Source: RGIG3513 sp045658985
GTDB lineage: Bacteria; Bacillota; Clostridia; Oscillospirales; Butyricicoccaceae
Length of the DNA: 41,977 nucleotides
Reading direction: 5' to 3'
Assembly (NCBI GenBank): GCA_045658985.1
Contig: JAZOWC010000037.1
Location: 1-41,977, forward strand
Part shown: positions 1 through 7,956 of the stretch, piece by piece
Layout of the letters: each line of letters opens with the position of its first letter
How positions within the stretch are numbered: the stretch's first letter is position 1
Notes under the pieces: generated by a model
What the model was told of the DNA's origin: nothing
Database searches by the model: none
The model's input: the letters and a program-made list of their open reading frames with translations, nothing else
Position numbers and translations under genes: made by a program

Positions 1-18
1 ATATTTTTGGAGGATACT

Positions 19-585
19 ATGGAGTACGGTTTTATTCACAAGCCAGAAGACATAAAGTTTCTAATATTGTATTGCCTCAAGCTTCTGCCTTTTGCTGTCA
101 CCATTGACGATATTTATGCTATGGCCAGTGTTGACAGAGGATTTGACTATTTTGAGTTTTCTCAGGCTTTTGCGGAGCTTGTTGACGGTAAGCAGATATC
201 CGCTGTCAATACCAAGCCAGAGCGCACCTACATCATCTCCGAATCCGGAGACAAGATCATTCAGGTCATGCTCAGCCGCATCCCCCCCAGCGTCAAAGAT
301 AAAGCCGATGCCAAGGCTATCGAAATAATACATAAAATCAGACGTGAGCGTTCAATCAGAACATCGCACGTATTCGACGAGCCCACAAACACTTACAAGG
401 CGCATCTTGCCGTTACAGAGGCCGGCATTGAACAGTTTGCCATAGATGTCGTTCTTTATTCCGAGAGACAATGTTATACGGTCGAGAATGTATTCAAGAA
501 AAAAGCCGAACGTATTTTCGGTCTTATTCTGGATGAGCTTTCCGGATATGAATCAAAGTCGGAGGAATCCAATGAGAAGAATTAA
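19..585 (+). CDS. DUF4364 family protein (putative winged-helix regulator)
   Basis: The 188-residue product matches my memory of the DUF4364 family of Clostridia, small soluble proteins thought to have a winged-helix-like N-terminus (inference; no target is known). The N-terminal 80 residues alternate helices with a short hairpin region (residues 50-65), as expected of such a fold, and the rest is mixed alpha/beta. The ATG at 19 is preferred over an upstream TTG at 7 because GGAGG at 9-13 sits 5 nt before it. The 3' end overlaps the next gene by 14 nt, so the two are probably co-transcribed and translationally coupled. The promoter lies outside the window. No signal peptide or membrane segment is visible. 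Confidence 0.8.
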   Translation: MEYGFIHKPEDIKFLILYCLKLLPFAVTIDDIYAMASVDRGFDYFEFSQAFAELVDGKQISAVNTKPERTYIISESGDKIIQVMLSRIPPSVKDKADAKAIEIIHKIRRERSIRTSHVFDEPTNTYKAHLAVTEAGIEQFAIDVVLYSERQCYTVENVFKKKAERIFGLILDELSGYESKSEESNEKN

Positions 586-1756
586 GCTTGTGTCTGTGCT
601 TCTTTGTGCCGCACTGTTGTTTTTTGCTGCAGCTTGCTCCGATGGCAATGCAAACGGCTCCTCCGCAGACGTTAATCAGCCGCCTGTAAGTGATCCTAAT
701 CAGGACAAGCCATCTGTTGATGACAATAAGCAGGACCCCGTCACCCCCGTTGTCAAACCCGAAGACAATACAAACGTCGGCAACGAGGATAAAAATAATG
801 CTGCAGAAGCTCCCGCCAAGCCTGTTGGCAATGTGAATCCTCTCACCGGTCTGTATGACGGAATATCCGACGAAGCGCTCAACCATAAGCCCGTTGCAAT
901 TATGGTCGGCAACAGCTACGCAGGATTGCCGCAATGGGGAATCGGCAGCGCAGATATCATATACGAGATGATCGCAGAGGCACGTATGACCCGACTGATG
1001 GCAATATATCAGGATTATACCAAGATAGAGAAAATCTCCGGCATCCGCAGCGCACGTCCGTATTTTATCGATATAGCTCAGAGCTACGGCGCGATTTTTG
1101 TACATTTCGGTGCCAGCGAGCCTGCTGTTGAGCAGATCGCTCTGCGCGAAGACCTGATCGACATCGACGGTATCAAGTGGCCTCTTGAGGAGATCGCATT
1201 CTTCAGAGATCCCGAGCGCAAAGCTGCATTAGGCAGCGAGCATTCGGTATATACATCGGGTGAGCTCCTCAAACTGGCAATCGACAGACAGCAGAAGTCC
1301 GTCGATCAGTCTGAGCATCCGTCTGCATTCCGGTTTGGTGATACAAGCAGCGCTGCAAACGGCAAGCCTATGAGCAAGGTGGAAGTGACCTATAAAAGCA
1401 ACCATAAGCCCTATTTTGTGTACGATGAAACATCCGGCGAGTATCTGCGCTATCAATACAAAGAGCCCCACGTAGACGGACTCAGCGGCAACCAGATATC
1501 GATCAAAAACGTTCTTGTACTTCGTATGACTCTCAACGATTTGGATCATTATCTTGATATTGTGGATATAGTAACCACAGGCAGCGGCAGCGGCTACTAT
1601 TTCTGCGAAGGCAAATATATTGACATAACCTGGAAAAAGGATTCCTATAACTCCCCTATCAAGTATTATACGTCTGCCGGCAGCGAGCTCATACTTGAGC
1701 CGGGACAGACATTTGTATCTGTCGTCACCGACACCGCATCCGTGGTTATCGAATAA
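572..1756 (+). CDS. DUF3048 (YerB-like) lipoprotein
   Basis: A 394-residue secreted lipoprotein of the DUF3048/YerB family. Residues 1-20 form a signal peptide (basic start, hydrophobic core) ending in a lipobox-like AAAC, so the mature protein would begin at the Cys and be lipid-anchored outside the membrane. A low-complexity Asn/Asp/Pro/Lys linker follows to about residue 85, then the DUF3048 domain with the family-typical stretch around NPLTGL and the RPVAIMV-like segment (here KPVAIMVGN), continuing to the C-terminal DUF3048_C part. The family function is not established. GGAGG at 561-565 supports ATG at 572 rather than the longer upstream reading. It overlaps the DUF4364 gene and is followed 2 nt later by lplA. 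Confidence 0.88.
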   Translation: MRRIKLVSVLLCAALLFFAAACSDGNANGSSADVNQPPVSDPNQDKPSVDDNKQDPVTPVVKPEDNTNVGNEDKNNAAEAPAKPVGNVNPLTGLYDGISDEALNHKPVAIMVGNSYAGLPQWGIGSADIIYEMIAEARMTRLMAIYQDYTKIEKISGIRSARPYFIDIAQSYGAIFVHFGASEPAVEQIALREDLIDIDGIKWPLEEIAFFRDPERKAALGSEHSVYTSGELLKLAIDRQQKSVDQSEHPSAFRFGDTSSAANGKPMSKVEVTYKSNHKPYFVYDETSGEYLRYQYKEPHVDGLSGNQISIKNVLVLRMTLNDLDHYLDIVDIVTTGSGSGYYFCEGKYIDITWKKDSYNSPIKYYTSAGSELILEPGQTFVSVVTDTASVVIE

Positions 1757-1758
1757 TT

Positions 1759-2739
1759 ATGTATCTGATAAAGAACGATTGTACAGATCCTGCATTCAAT
1801 ATTGCGCTGGAAGAGTATTTTTTGACCCGCTTCAGCGATGAGTTTTTCTGTTTCTGGCGCAACAAGCCTGCTGTCATTATAGGTAGAAATCAGGACGCTC
1901 TGGCCGAGATAAATATGCCGTATCTCAAGGCTCATGACATATCCCTAGTCAGGCGTTCTACAGGCGGTGGCGCAGTTTTTCACGATCTGGGTAATATAAA
2001 CTTTTCTTATATTACTCAATGTGAAAAGACCGATTTCTTTAAATTTGAGAGATTTGCATCTCCCGTTATTTCAGCATTAAAAGCCATAGGTCTCAATGTA
2101 CAAGCTACGGGCAGAAATGATTTGACCATAGACGGCTGCAAGATTTCCGGTAATGCTCAGCGCCTGCATCATGGGCGTATCCTGCATCACGGTACGTTGC
2201 TCTTCAACTCGGATTTCAGCTATATGCAGGGAGCACTCAATGCCGATCCTCGCAAGCTCAAGGGTAAGGGTATTTCATCCGTCAGGAGCCGTGTTACCAA
2301 CATCAGCAGTCATTTGACTGTTCCTATGACTACCGAGGATTTCGTTGAGCATCTTAACAGCCATATATTATCTTATTTTAATGATATACGCATATATCAT
2401 CTCTCCCAATATGATATCTCCGAAATAAATAAGCTTGCCGACGAAAAATACCGCAATGACAGCTGGAATCTTTGGCATATGGGCAAATACTCTTATTCAA
2501 ACTCCGCTGTGTTCCCGTTTGGTATAGTGTATATAGGATTTGATGTTGCCGACGGCAGAATTGCCGACATTAAGATATCGGGAGACTTTTTCGGCACGGA
2601 GGAAATCGGCGAGCTTTGCTCAAAAATCAAAGGTGTTATGCATACATCCGATGCGCTTGCGGATGTGCTTTCGTCAGTCGATATAGGCAGTTATATCTCG
2701 GGTGCGGAGGCAACGGATATTATAGATTTGTTTTTCTGA
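1759..2739 (+). CDS. lplA: Lipoate--protein ligase
   Basis: Attaches lipoate, via lipoyl-AMP, to the lysine of lipoyl domains (GcvH or E2 subunits) in the cytoplasm. The 326-residue protein has the family hallmark RRSTGGGAVFHD near residue 70, with the preceding IGRNQD segment, and NDLTIDGCKISGNAQ with the conserved lysine that binds the lipoyl-AMP carboxylate. A C-terminal accessory domain (from about residue 245) is present, as in full-length LplA, so it should be able both to activate and transfer lipoate. The start has no convincing ribosome binding site, and with only 2 nt after the DUF3048 stop it probably depends on translational coupling. No lipoylated-protein gene lies nearby. Confidence 0.9.
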   Translation: MYLIKNDCTDPAFNIALEEYFLTRFSDEFFCFWRNKPAVIIGRNQDALAEINMPYLKAHDISLVRRSTGGGAVFHDLGNINFSYITQCEKTDFFKFERFASPVISALKAIGLNVQATGRNDLTIDGCKISGNAQRLHHGRILHHGTLLFNSDFSYMQGALNADPRKLKGKGISSVRSRVTNISSHLTVPMTTEDFVEHLNSHILSYFNDIRIYHLSQYDISEINKLADEKYRNDSWNLWHMGKYSYSNSAVFPFGIVYIGFDVADGRIADIKISGDFFGTEEIGELCSKIKGVMHTSDALADVLSSVDIGSYISGAEATDIIDLFF

Positions 2740-2757
2740 TATTCGGGTGGTTTGTTT

Positions 2758-3804
2758 ATGAAAAAAGCATTATTAATACTGTCGTGCATTATATTGATCA
2801 TCTCACTCTGCAGTTGCAAAGACAGCGAGACTCCTACTCTTTCAGCAGGATTTTTGTGCAGTAATCATATGATTGCCGACAGAGCAAATAATCAGGCGGT
2901 TTGGGAAGCATTATCAGATGCCGCCGAATTATACGGCATCACAACAGAGTATGCATATTATGCCGACAGCGGCAGCGACTCGGTGGTTGAGGGCTTCAAT
3001 CAGCTCTATCAAAATGGATGCCGTATGATATTTGTAACCGATTACAGAGTGTCCGCATCGATAGAGAAGCTCCAAAAATCGTATAAAGACTGCAAGTTTG
3101 TATGCATTGGATTCGCATTGTCCAACATTGCCTCCAATACAGTATGTCTGACTTTTGCTGAGCACGAAGCTGCCTTTGCGGCAGCTGTAGCTGCCGCAAA
3201 ACAGCTTCAAAACGGCGAAATATCCTGTATTCTGGGTATGGACGTACCATCAACCCAAAGATATTTGAACGGCTTAAAAAACGGTATAGAGTATGCTAAC
3301 AGGCATTTGAACACAAGCGTCACGTTCGATGACAGCACAGCGGTTTTTATCGGCTCCTACAACGATCCCTCTCTCGCCTACTCGGTTGCCGAGCAAATGT
3401 ACGGTCGGGATATAAGGTGTATATTTACTGACGGACAAAAGAGCGGAGACGGAGTATATGCGGCTGCGATCAACGCGCGAAAGCTCGGGATCAGCGCATA
3501 TGTCATAGGTGCGGAAACCGATGGCTATCACAAAGGACAGTATCAAAATTCAGATCTGTCCGTATCACTTTGTTCTGCAATATTTAACTACAATTCGGCC
3601 GTATGTTATCCTATAGAAAGATACCTGTCAGGATCATTTAATGGCGGAAAACTTATAAGTATGGATTGTGCTTCAGACGGTATAGCGCTCTTTTCTGTAT
3701 CGCCTAATCTTGGTATCGATGCAGTGAATACCGCAAATAAGGTCATCGAAATGATCAAAAACAAAGAAATCATAGTCAAAGATCCTGCATCACTGCTTGA
3801 ATGA
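2758..3804 (+). CDS. BMP family (PnrA/Med-like) substrate-binding lipoprotein
   Basis: A 348-residue lipoprotein with a signal peptide and lipobox ending LCSC (Cys near residue 20), followed by a type-I periplasmic-binding fold of the BMP/PnrA family, whose members bind nucleosides for ABC importers or act as regulators such as Med. Supporting segments are the GFNQLYQNGCRMIFVTD region, an ISCILGMDVPSTQRYLNGLKNG segment that matches the family's 'GM..P....F..G' pattern (written here in part only as GMDVPST), and the C-terminal DGIALFSVSPNLG. ATG 2758 is used because TTG 2752 would place extra residues before a normal signal peptide. No permease or ATPase gene is adjacent, so the partner transporter is elsewhere or absent. 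A terminator follows. Confidence 0.75.
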   Translation: MKKALLILSCIILIISLCSCKDSETPTLSAGFLCSNHMIADRANNQAVWEALSDAAELYGITTEYAYYADSGSDSVVEGFNQLYQNGCRMIFVTDYRVSASIEKLQKSYKDCKFVCIGFALSNIASNTVCLTFAEHEAAFAAAVAAAKQLQNGEISCILGMDVPSTQRYLNGLKNGIEYANRHLNTSVTFDDSTAVFIGSYNDPSLAYSVAEQMYGRDIRCIFTDGQKSGDGVYAAAINARKLGISAYVIGAETDGYHKGQYQNSDLSVSLCSAIFNYNSAVCYPIERYLSGSFNGGKLISMDCASDGIALFSVSPNLGIDAVNTANKVIEMIKNKEIIVKDPASLLE

Positions 3805-3814
3805 TGCAAATAGT

Positions 3815-3847
3815 AAAAACCGCAGATTGAAAAATCTGCGGTTTTTT
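3815..3847. terminator. Bidirectional intrinsic terminator
   Basis: Perfect 9-bp stem CCGCAGATT/AATCTGCGG with a 4-nt loop, flanked by an A-run on the left and a T-run on the right, so it can stop transcription from both the + strand lipoprotein gene and the - strand radA operon, which converge here. Confidence 0.9.
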
Positions 3848-3854
3848 ATATTTA

Positions 3855-5219
3855 TTATTCGTCAAAGCTGGCTTTGATTGCTTCTTTGAGAGTTGATACC
3901 GGAATCAGCTCAATATCCTCAACATTCTTCAGATCTTTCATGCAGGTTTTTGGCAGGATGCATTTTTTGAAGCCCAATCTTTTGAGCTCGGCAATCCTGT
4001 GTATTGCGCCGTTAACGGCTCTCACCTCTCCTGACAGACCCAGCTCACCGAAAGCAGCAAGAGACTCCGGAATCGGTTTTTCCAGATAGCTGGATGCTAT
4101 AGCCAACGCGGTAGGAAGATCAACGGCAGGCTCGTCAATGCACATACCGCCTACAATGTTGATGTATGCATCATATACTCCGAGCTTGAATCCCACTCTT
4201 TTTTCCAGTATAGCCAGAATAAGAATGGCTCTGCTGTAATCAATGCCTGATGCGGTGCGTCTTGGTGAACCGTAGACAGATTTGCTGACAAGACCCTGAA
4301 CCTCAGCGAGAATCGGCCTGGTGCCCTCGAGAGATGCCGCTACGCAGCTGCCTGATGCATCTTTGGGCCTGCCGACCAGAAGAGCAGCCGAGGGATTGAC
4401 AACCTCAGTAAGGCCCTCACCGGTCATCTCAAACATACCTATCTCGTTGGTAGACCCAAAGCGGTTTTTGGCCGCTCTCAGCATTCTGTATGCAATGTGT
4501 CTGTCACCCTCAAAATTAAGAACCGCATCAACCATATGCTCCATAGTCTTGGGACCTGCAACATTTCCGTCCTTGTTTACATGGCTGACGATTACTATAG
4601 TTGTGCCGGTGTTTTTTGCAAACTGCATATAATTGAGAGTAGACTCTTTTACCTGAGATATACTGCCCGCGCCGGATTGAATATCGTTGATGTATGCCGT
4701 CTGTATTGAGTCAACCACAATCAGCGAGGGGCTGATTTTTTCTGCCGCCTCAATAACAGCCTCAACGTTATTCTCGCAGAGGATGTACAAAGAGGATGCT
4801 GTGATACCCAGTCTGGTTGCGCGCATTTTCAGCTGAGTTTTGGACTCCTCTCCAGATACATAAAGCACCACGCCGTTTTCGCAAAGCTGTTTGCATGCCT
4901 GCAGAAGCAAGGTTGATTTGCCTATGCCGGGTTCTCCTGCAACAAGTACCAGCGAACCTTTGACAAATCCGCCGCCAAGAACTCTGTCAAGTTCAGAAAT
5001 ACCGCAGCGGATTCTGTCATCCTCATCGAACGTTATCTCCGAAAGAGGCACTGCCGCCGATGACGGTGTGTGTGATTTGGCCTCGGTTTTCTTGATTGGT
5101 GCTGATTTGAATTCCGACATAGTATTGTACTGTTTGCACGATGGGCATCTTCCGTACCAAGACGAGGAGGTATAGCCACATTCGGAGCACAGGTATTCGG
5201 TCTTGTTTTTTGCAGCCAT
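3855..5219 (-). CDS. radA: DNA repair protein RadA
   Basis: RadA is a RecA-like ATPase that drives branch migration of recombination intermediates. The 454-residue protein shows the expected order: an N-terminal four-cysteine zinc finger (C11, C14, C25, C28), a P-loop GEPGIGKST near residue 95, the RadA-specific KNRFG motif near residue 252, and a C-terminal Lon-protease-like domain (from about 340) without protease function. The length is normal. AAGGAACG lies before the ATG, and the gene begins 2 nt after the CwlD-like amidase, so it is the last gene of that operon and ends at the shared bidirectional terminator. Confidence 0.97.
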   Translation of the reverse strand: MAAKNKTEYLCSECGYTSSSWYGRCPSCKQYNTMSEFKSAPIKKTEAKSHTPSSAAVPLSEITFDEDDRIRCGISELDRVLGGGFVKGSLVLVAGEPGIGKSTLLLQACKQLCENGVVLYVSGEESKTQLKMRATRLGITASSLYILCENNVEAVIEAAEKISPSLIVVDSIQTAYINDIQSGAGSISQVKESTLNYMQFAKNTGTTIVIVSHVNKDGNVAGPKTMEHMVDAVLNFEGDRHIAYRMLRAAKNRFGSTNEIGMFEMTGEGLTEVVNPSAALLVGRPKDASGSCVAASLEGTRPILAEVQGLVSKSVYGSPRRTASGIDYSRAILILAILEKRVGFKLGVYDAYINIVGGMCIDEPAVDLPTALAIASSYLEKPIPESLAAFGELGLSGEVRAVNGAIHRIAELKRLGFKKCILPKTCMKDLKNVEDIELIPVSTLKEAIKASFDE

Positions 5220-5221
5220 GT

Positions 5222-5950
5222 TTATCGTTCCTTTATATAATCTAAATATCCTTTTGTAATAGCCAAAGCAATTTGAGTTCGATACCTATCTGTCATGAGC
5301 AGGCGCTCTTCCTCGGGATTTGACAAAAATCCGCATTCTATTATAACCGCAGGAGAGTTGATATGCTTCATGATGTAGATGCTGTCATGGGACTGTTTGG
5401 AGATTCTTTTGTTTGTACTGTCAATACAGGACACAAATGCTTGCTGGATCCGTTCAGCAATGATCTTTGAGGCCGGATTGTTTTTGCTGTAAAACACCTG
5501 AGCTCCATAGGATTTGCTCTGCTCAAACTTATTCAGATGAATGCTCAAAAAATCATGTCCCGGATTATCTGATGCAAGTTTTAAACGTGCCTTCAGGTCG
5601 GAGTTTTTGTTGTCCCTGATGGATTTGCTCTCGTTGTAATCGAGGGAGTTTTGGTCCGAACGTGTCATTATGACGCTGACACCCAACAGTTTCATAATAT
5701 CACGTGTTTTTATTGATATATCCAGATTAATATCGGCCTCTGCTGTGCCGGAAGCTGATGTTGCACCGCCATCAATACCGCCATGACCTGCATCTACTAT
5801 AACCTGCGGTGGATATGATGTCGCGCTGTTTATGCACGGCTTGAGAGGAGTGCTGTTGAAGATTATTACAGTTATTATAACCGCTGTAACCGTAATTGTC
5901 AAAGTACTCCAAAAAATAATACGCTTTAACTTAACGTTTTTTGCCCACAT
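5222..5950 (-). CDS. cwlD: N-acetylmuramoyl-L-alanine amidase, CwlD-like
   Basis: A 242-residue zinc amidase (Amidase_3) that cleaves the bond between muramic acid and the stem peptide. An N-terminal membrane anchor or uncleaved signal spans about residues 11-30. The catalytic motifs are visible: DAGHGG (first zinc His), ADINLD (Glu equivalent nearby), SIHLN (second His) and ECGFLSN (catalytic Glu). A single compact catalytic domain with an N-terminal anchor and no cell-wall-binding repeats is the layout of CwlD, which makes cortex muramic lactam in sporulation; that assignment is inference. ATG 5950 with AGGTG upstream is preferred to GTG 5959. It overlaps the preceding membrane-protein gene by 20 nt and is 2 nt from radA. 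Confidence 0.82.
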   Translation of the reverse strand: MWAKNVKLKRIIFWSTLTITVTAVIITVIIFNSTPLKPCINSATSYPPQVIVDAGHGGIDGGATSASGTAEADINLDISIKTRDIMKLLGVSVIMTRSDQNSLDYNESKSIRDNKNSDLKARLKLASDNPGHDFLSIHLNKFEQSKSYGAQVFYSKNNPASKIIAERIQQAFVSCIDSTNKRISKQSHDSIYIMKHINSPAVIIECGFLSNPEEERLLMTDRYRTQIALAITKGYLDYIKER

Positions 5951-6332
5951 GTCTGACACCTATAAAACCCTTGACCAATGCAGCACAAAATGCGGCACCG
6001 GTAGAAACAATACACATATAGAACATATTATTCCAATTTGCAAGCCCTCTGTACAGTATTAGGCCAACACAAAACAAGATTGCCAAAAATATTATGCTCG
6101 AAATTACTGCCGCAGCAAAGGCTTTGGACTCCCCTGATGCCAGGAATGCCGTTGTAAACACGCTTATAAAAGCCACAGCATATGACATCAAAGGTATTCG
6201 GCCTATATCCACTGCCTCTTTATGTATCAGCAGTGCACAAAGAAGCTCAAGCAGTACAAACAGCAGCAATCCGGCAATTACGCCTTTCAGAACTCTGCCA
6301 AAGTTCAGTTTAATGCCTGTGTTATCATTCAT
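5931..6332 (-). CDS. TIGR04086 family membrane protein
   Basis: A 133-residue protein with about four hydrophobic helices (roughly residues 15-32, 45-62, 70-88 and 100-120), resembling the TIGR04086 membrane protein family that is usually found beside yajC in Clostridia. Function unknown. The ATG at 6332 directly follows six U residues, and the only Shine-Dalgarno-like sequence, GGGGGCG, is the 3' arm of the hairpin behind yajC. The reading frame stays open further upstream into yajC, but that part is out-of-frame yajC sequence with lysine/arginine/leucine bias and is not believed to be coding. It overlaps the amidase gene by 20 nt. Confidence 0.7.
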   Translation of the reverse strand: MNDNTGIKLNFGRVLKGVIAGLLLFVLLELLCALLIHKEAVDIGRIPLMSYAVAFISVFTTAFLASGESKAFAAAVISSIIFLAILFCVGLILYRGLANWNNMFYMCIVSTGAAFCAALVKGFIGVRHVGKKR

Positions 6333-6375
6333 AAAAAACGCCCCCATATCATCTAAACGATAATATGAGGGGCGT
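6333..6375 (-). terminator. Terminator/attenuator-like hairpin behind yajC
   Basis: On the - strand a stem pairs ACGCCCC with GGGGCGT, extended after a one-base bulge by CATAT/ATATG and a few inner pairs, followed at once by six T residues. It lies between the yajC stop (6400) and the start codon at 6332, which is the very next triplet after the T-run. It can act as an intrinsic terminator for yajC or as an attenuator for the membrane-protein gene. Confidence 0.8.
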
Positions 6376-6399
6376 ATACTGTTTATGATATAAAACAGA

Positions 6400-6759
6400 T
6401 TATTTGCCGAAGAACTTCTTCTTCTTGGGAGTCTCTGCTGCAGCTTCCTCTGCGGGAGCTTCTTCAACCTGAGCAGGCTCTTCCTTAACCTCCTGAGCAG
6501 GAGATGTACGAGTCTGGATAGCCCATTTCTTGACAGCAAGCTTTGTTCTGTCTGCACCGGTCTCGAAAGTGACGGTATCTTCCTTGACAGAAAGAACTCT
6601 GCCTACAAATCCACCGATTGTGACGATCTCATCACCGGGCTGAATGCTGTTGCGAAGCTCACGCTCGCTCTTTTCTCTCTTCTTCTGAGGTCTGATGATC
6701 AGGAAATAGAAGACCGCGACCATAACAATAAGCCAAATCCATGTACCGTAATTACCCAT
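6400..6759 (-). CDS. yajC: Preprotein translocase subunit YajC
   Basis: Accessory subunit of the SecDF-YajC complex. The 119-residue protein has one N-terminal transmembrane helix (about residues 6-22) followed by the family signature FLIIRPQKKRE and the cytoplasmic domain with GDEIVTIGGFVG. The tail from about residue 90 is rich in Ala, Glu and Pro and ends in a lysine cluster, longer than in many YajC proteins. GGAGG is well placed before the ATG, and a promoter is seen at 6792-6820. In many bacteria yajC follows queA-tgt, and that neighbourhood is kept here, though with its own promoter. Confidence 0.95.
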   Translation of the reverse strand: MGNYGTWIWLIVMVAVFYFLIIRPQKKREKSERELRNSIQPGDEIVTIGGFVGRVLSVKEDTVTFETGADRTKLAVKKWAIQTRTSPAQEVKEEPAQVEEAPAEEAAAETPKKKKFFGK

Positions 6760-6791
6760 TTTGTTCCTCCAATATGTAATATTCTTTTAGT

Positions 6792-6820
6792 ATTATAAAC
6801 AAATAGTGGCTAAAATACAA
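6792..6820 (-). promoter_or_regulatory. Putative sigma-A promoter for yajC
   Basis: A perfect TATAAT (-10, at 6792-6797 on the complement) lies 17 nt from TTGTAT (-35, 6815-6820). It sits in the 66-nt gap between tgt and yajC. A small inverted repeat AATAT-N3-ATATT (6771-6783) lies just downstream, over the likely start of transcription. Confidence 0.65.
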
Positions 6821-6825
6821 GACTT

Positions 6826-7956
6826 TTAGATGCGTTTTCCTAATTTTACGGAAAATTCATTTCTGAACGCCTCAAATCGGCCTTCTTCTATAGCTTTTCT
6901 GATCTCCGCCATCAGATTATTATAGAAATACAGATTATGCATTACAGCAAATCTCATACCGAGCATCTCCCCCGCTTTGAGCAAATGCCTGACATATGCG
7001 CGGGAGTATTTTTGACATACGGGGCAGTTGCATGCGGGATCTATAGGCAGAGGATCGTTGCGGTATTTGTTGTTATTGAGATTGATAATGCCCTGCGATG
7101 TGCACAGATGCCCGTGGCGTGCATTACGCGCAGGCAACACGCAGTCAAAGAAGTCAACTCCGCGAGCGACAGCTTCGATGATGTTGGTAGGTGTACCTAC
7201 ACCCATAAGATACCTGGGCTTGTCAGCAGGCATAAAAGGCTCAACATGCTCGATAATGTCATACATTACCTCGGCAGGCTCACCGACCGCAAGACCACCT
7301 ATCGCATAGCCCGCAAGATCAAGCTCTGCGATAGCTTTCATATGCTCGATGCGCAGATCGTTATATGTGCCGCCTTGATTGATACCCCACAGTTGCTGGC
7401 CGGGATTGACTGTATCGTCGCGCTTTTTAAGCTCATTGAGCTTGTCATCACATCTTTTGAGCCAACGTACTGTACGGTCACAAGAGCGCTTGACGTAATC
7501 TCTCGGAGAGGGATTCTCAATGCATTCATCAAAGGCCATTGCAACGTCTGAACCCAAAGACCACTGTATCTGCATACTCTCCTCGGGACCCATAAATATC
7601 TTGTGTCCGTCGGTATGGGCATTGAACTCAACGCCCTCTTCTCTGATTTTTCTCAATTTGGCAAGAGAGAACACCTGAAATCCACCGCTGTCGGTAAGTA
7701 TAGGCTTGTCCCAAACCATGAACTTGTGGAGTCCACCGAGCTCCTTGATTATATCCTCTCCGGGACGGACATGAAGATGATAGGTATTGGACAGTTCGAC
7801 CTGACAGTTGATTTTTTCGAGATCATCAGCAGAAAGTGCGCCTTTTATAGCGGCCTGAGTGCCTACATTCATAAAAACGGGGGTCTGTACACTTCCGTGC
7901 GCCGTGATATATTCTCCCCTGCGGGCTGTTCCGTCTGTGTTATAAAGTTTAAACAT
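6826..7956 (-). CDS. tgt: Queuine tRNA-ribosyltransferase (TGT)
   Basis: Exchanges guanine-34 of tRNAs with GUN anticodons for preQ1 in bacteria, the entry step of queuosine into tRNA. The 376-residue product has DSGGFQVFSL near residue 90 (general acid/base Asp), GVDFFDCVLPARNARHG (nucleophile Asp) and the zinc site CxCxxC with a distal His in the C-terminal part. The start MFKLYNTDG is the family's usual start; ATG 7959 just upstream is equally possible and the longer open frame is not family sequence. It overlaps the end of rmuC by 8 nt and has no clear ribosome binding site, so translational coupling is likely. queA lies two genes upstream. Confidence 0.96.
   Translation of the reverse strand: MFKLYNTDGTARRGEYITAHGSVQTPVFMNVGTQAAIKGALSADDLEKINCQVELSNTYHLHVRPGEDIIKELGGLHKFMVWDKPILTDSGGFQVFSLAKLRKIREEGVEFNAHTDGHKIFMGPEESMQIQWSLGSDVAMAFDECIENPSPRDYVKRSCDRTVRWLKRCDDKLNELKKRDDTVNPGQQLWGINQGGTYNDLRIEHMKAIAELDLAGYAIGGLAVGEPAEVMYDIIEHVEPFMPADKPRYLMGVGTPTNIIEAVARGVDFFDCVLPARNARHGHLCTSQGIINLNNNKYRNDPLPIDPACNCPVCQKYSRAYVRHLLKAGEMLGMRFAVMHNLYFYNNLMAEIRKAIEEGRFEAFRNEFSVKLGKRI

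Noticed and set aside
5931..6557. Longer form of the TIGR04086 gene reaching into yajC
   Set aside because: The extra residues are Leu/Arg/Lys-biased shadow translation of yajC and run through the terminator hairpin.
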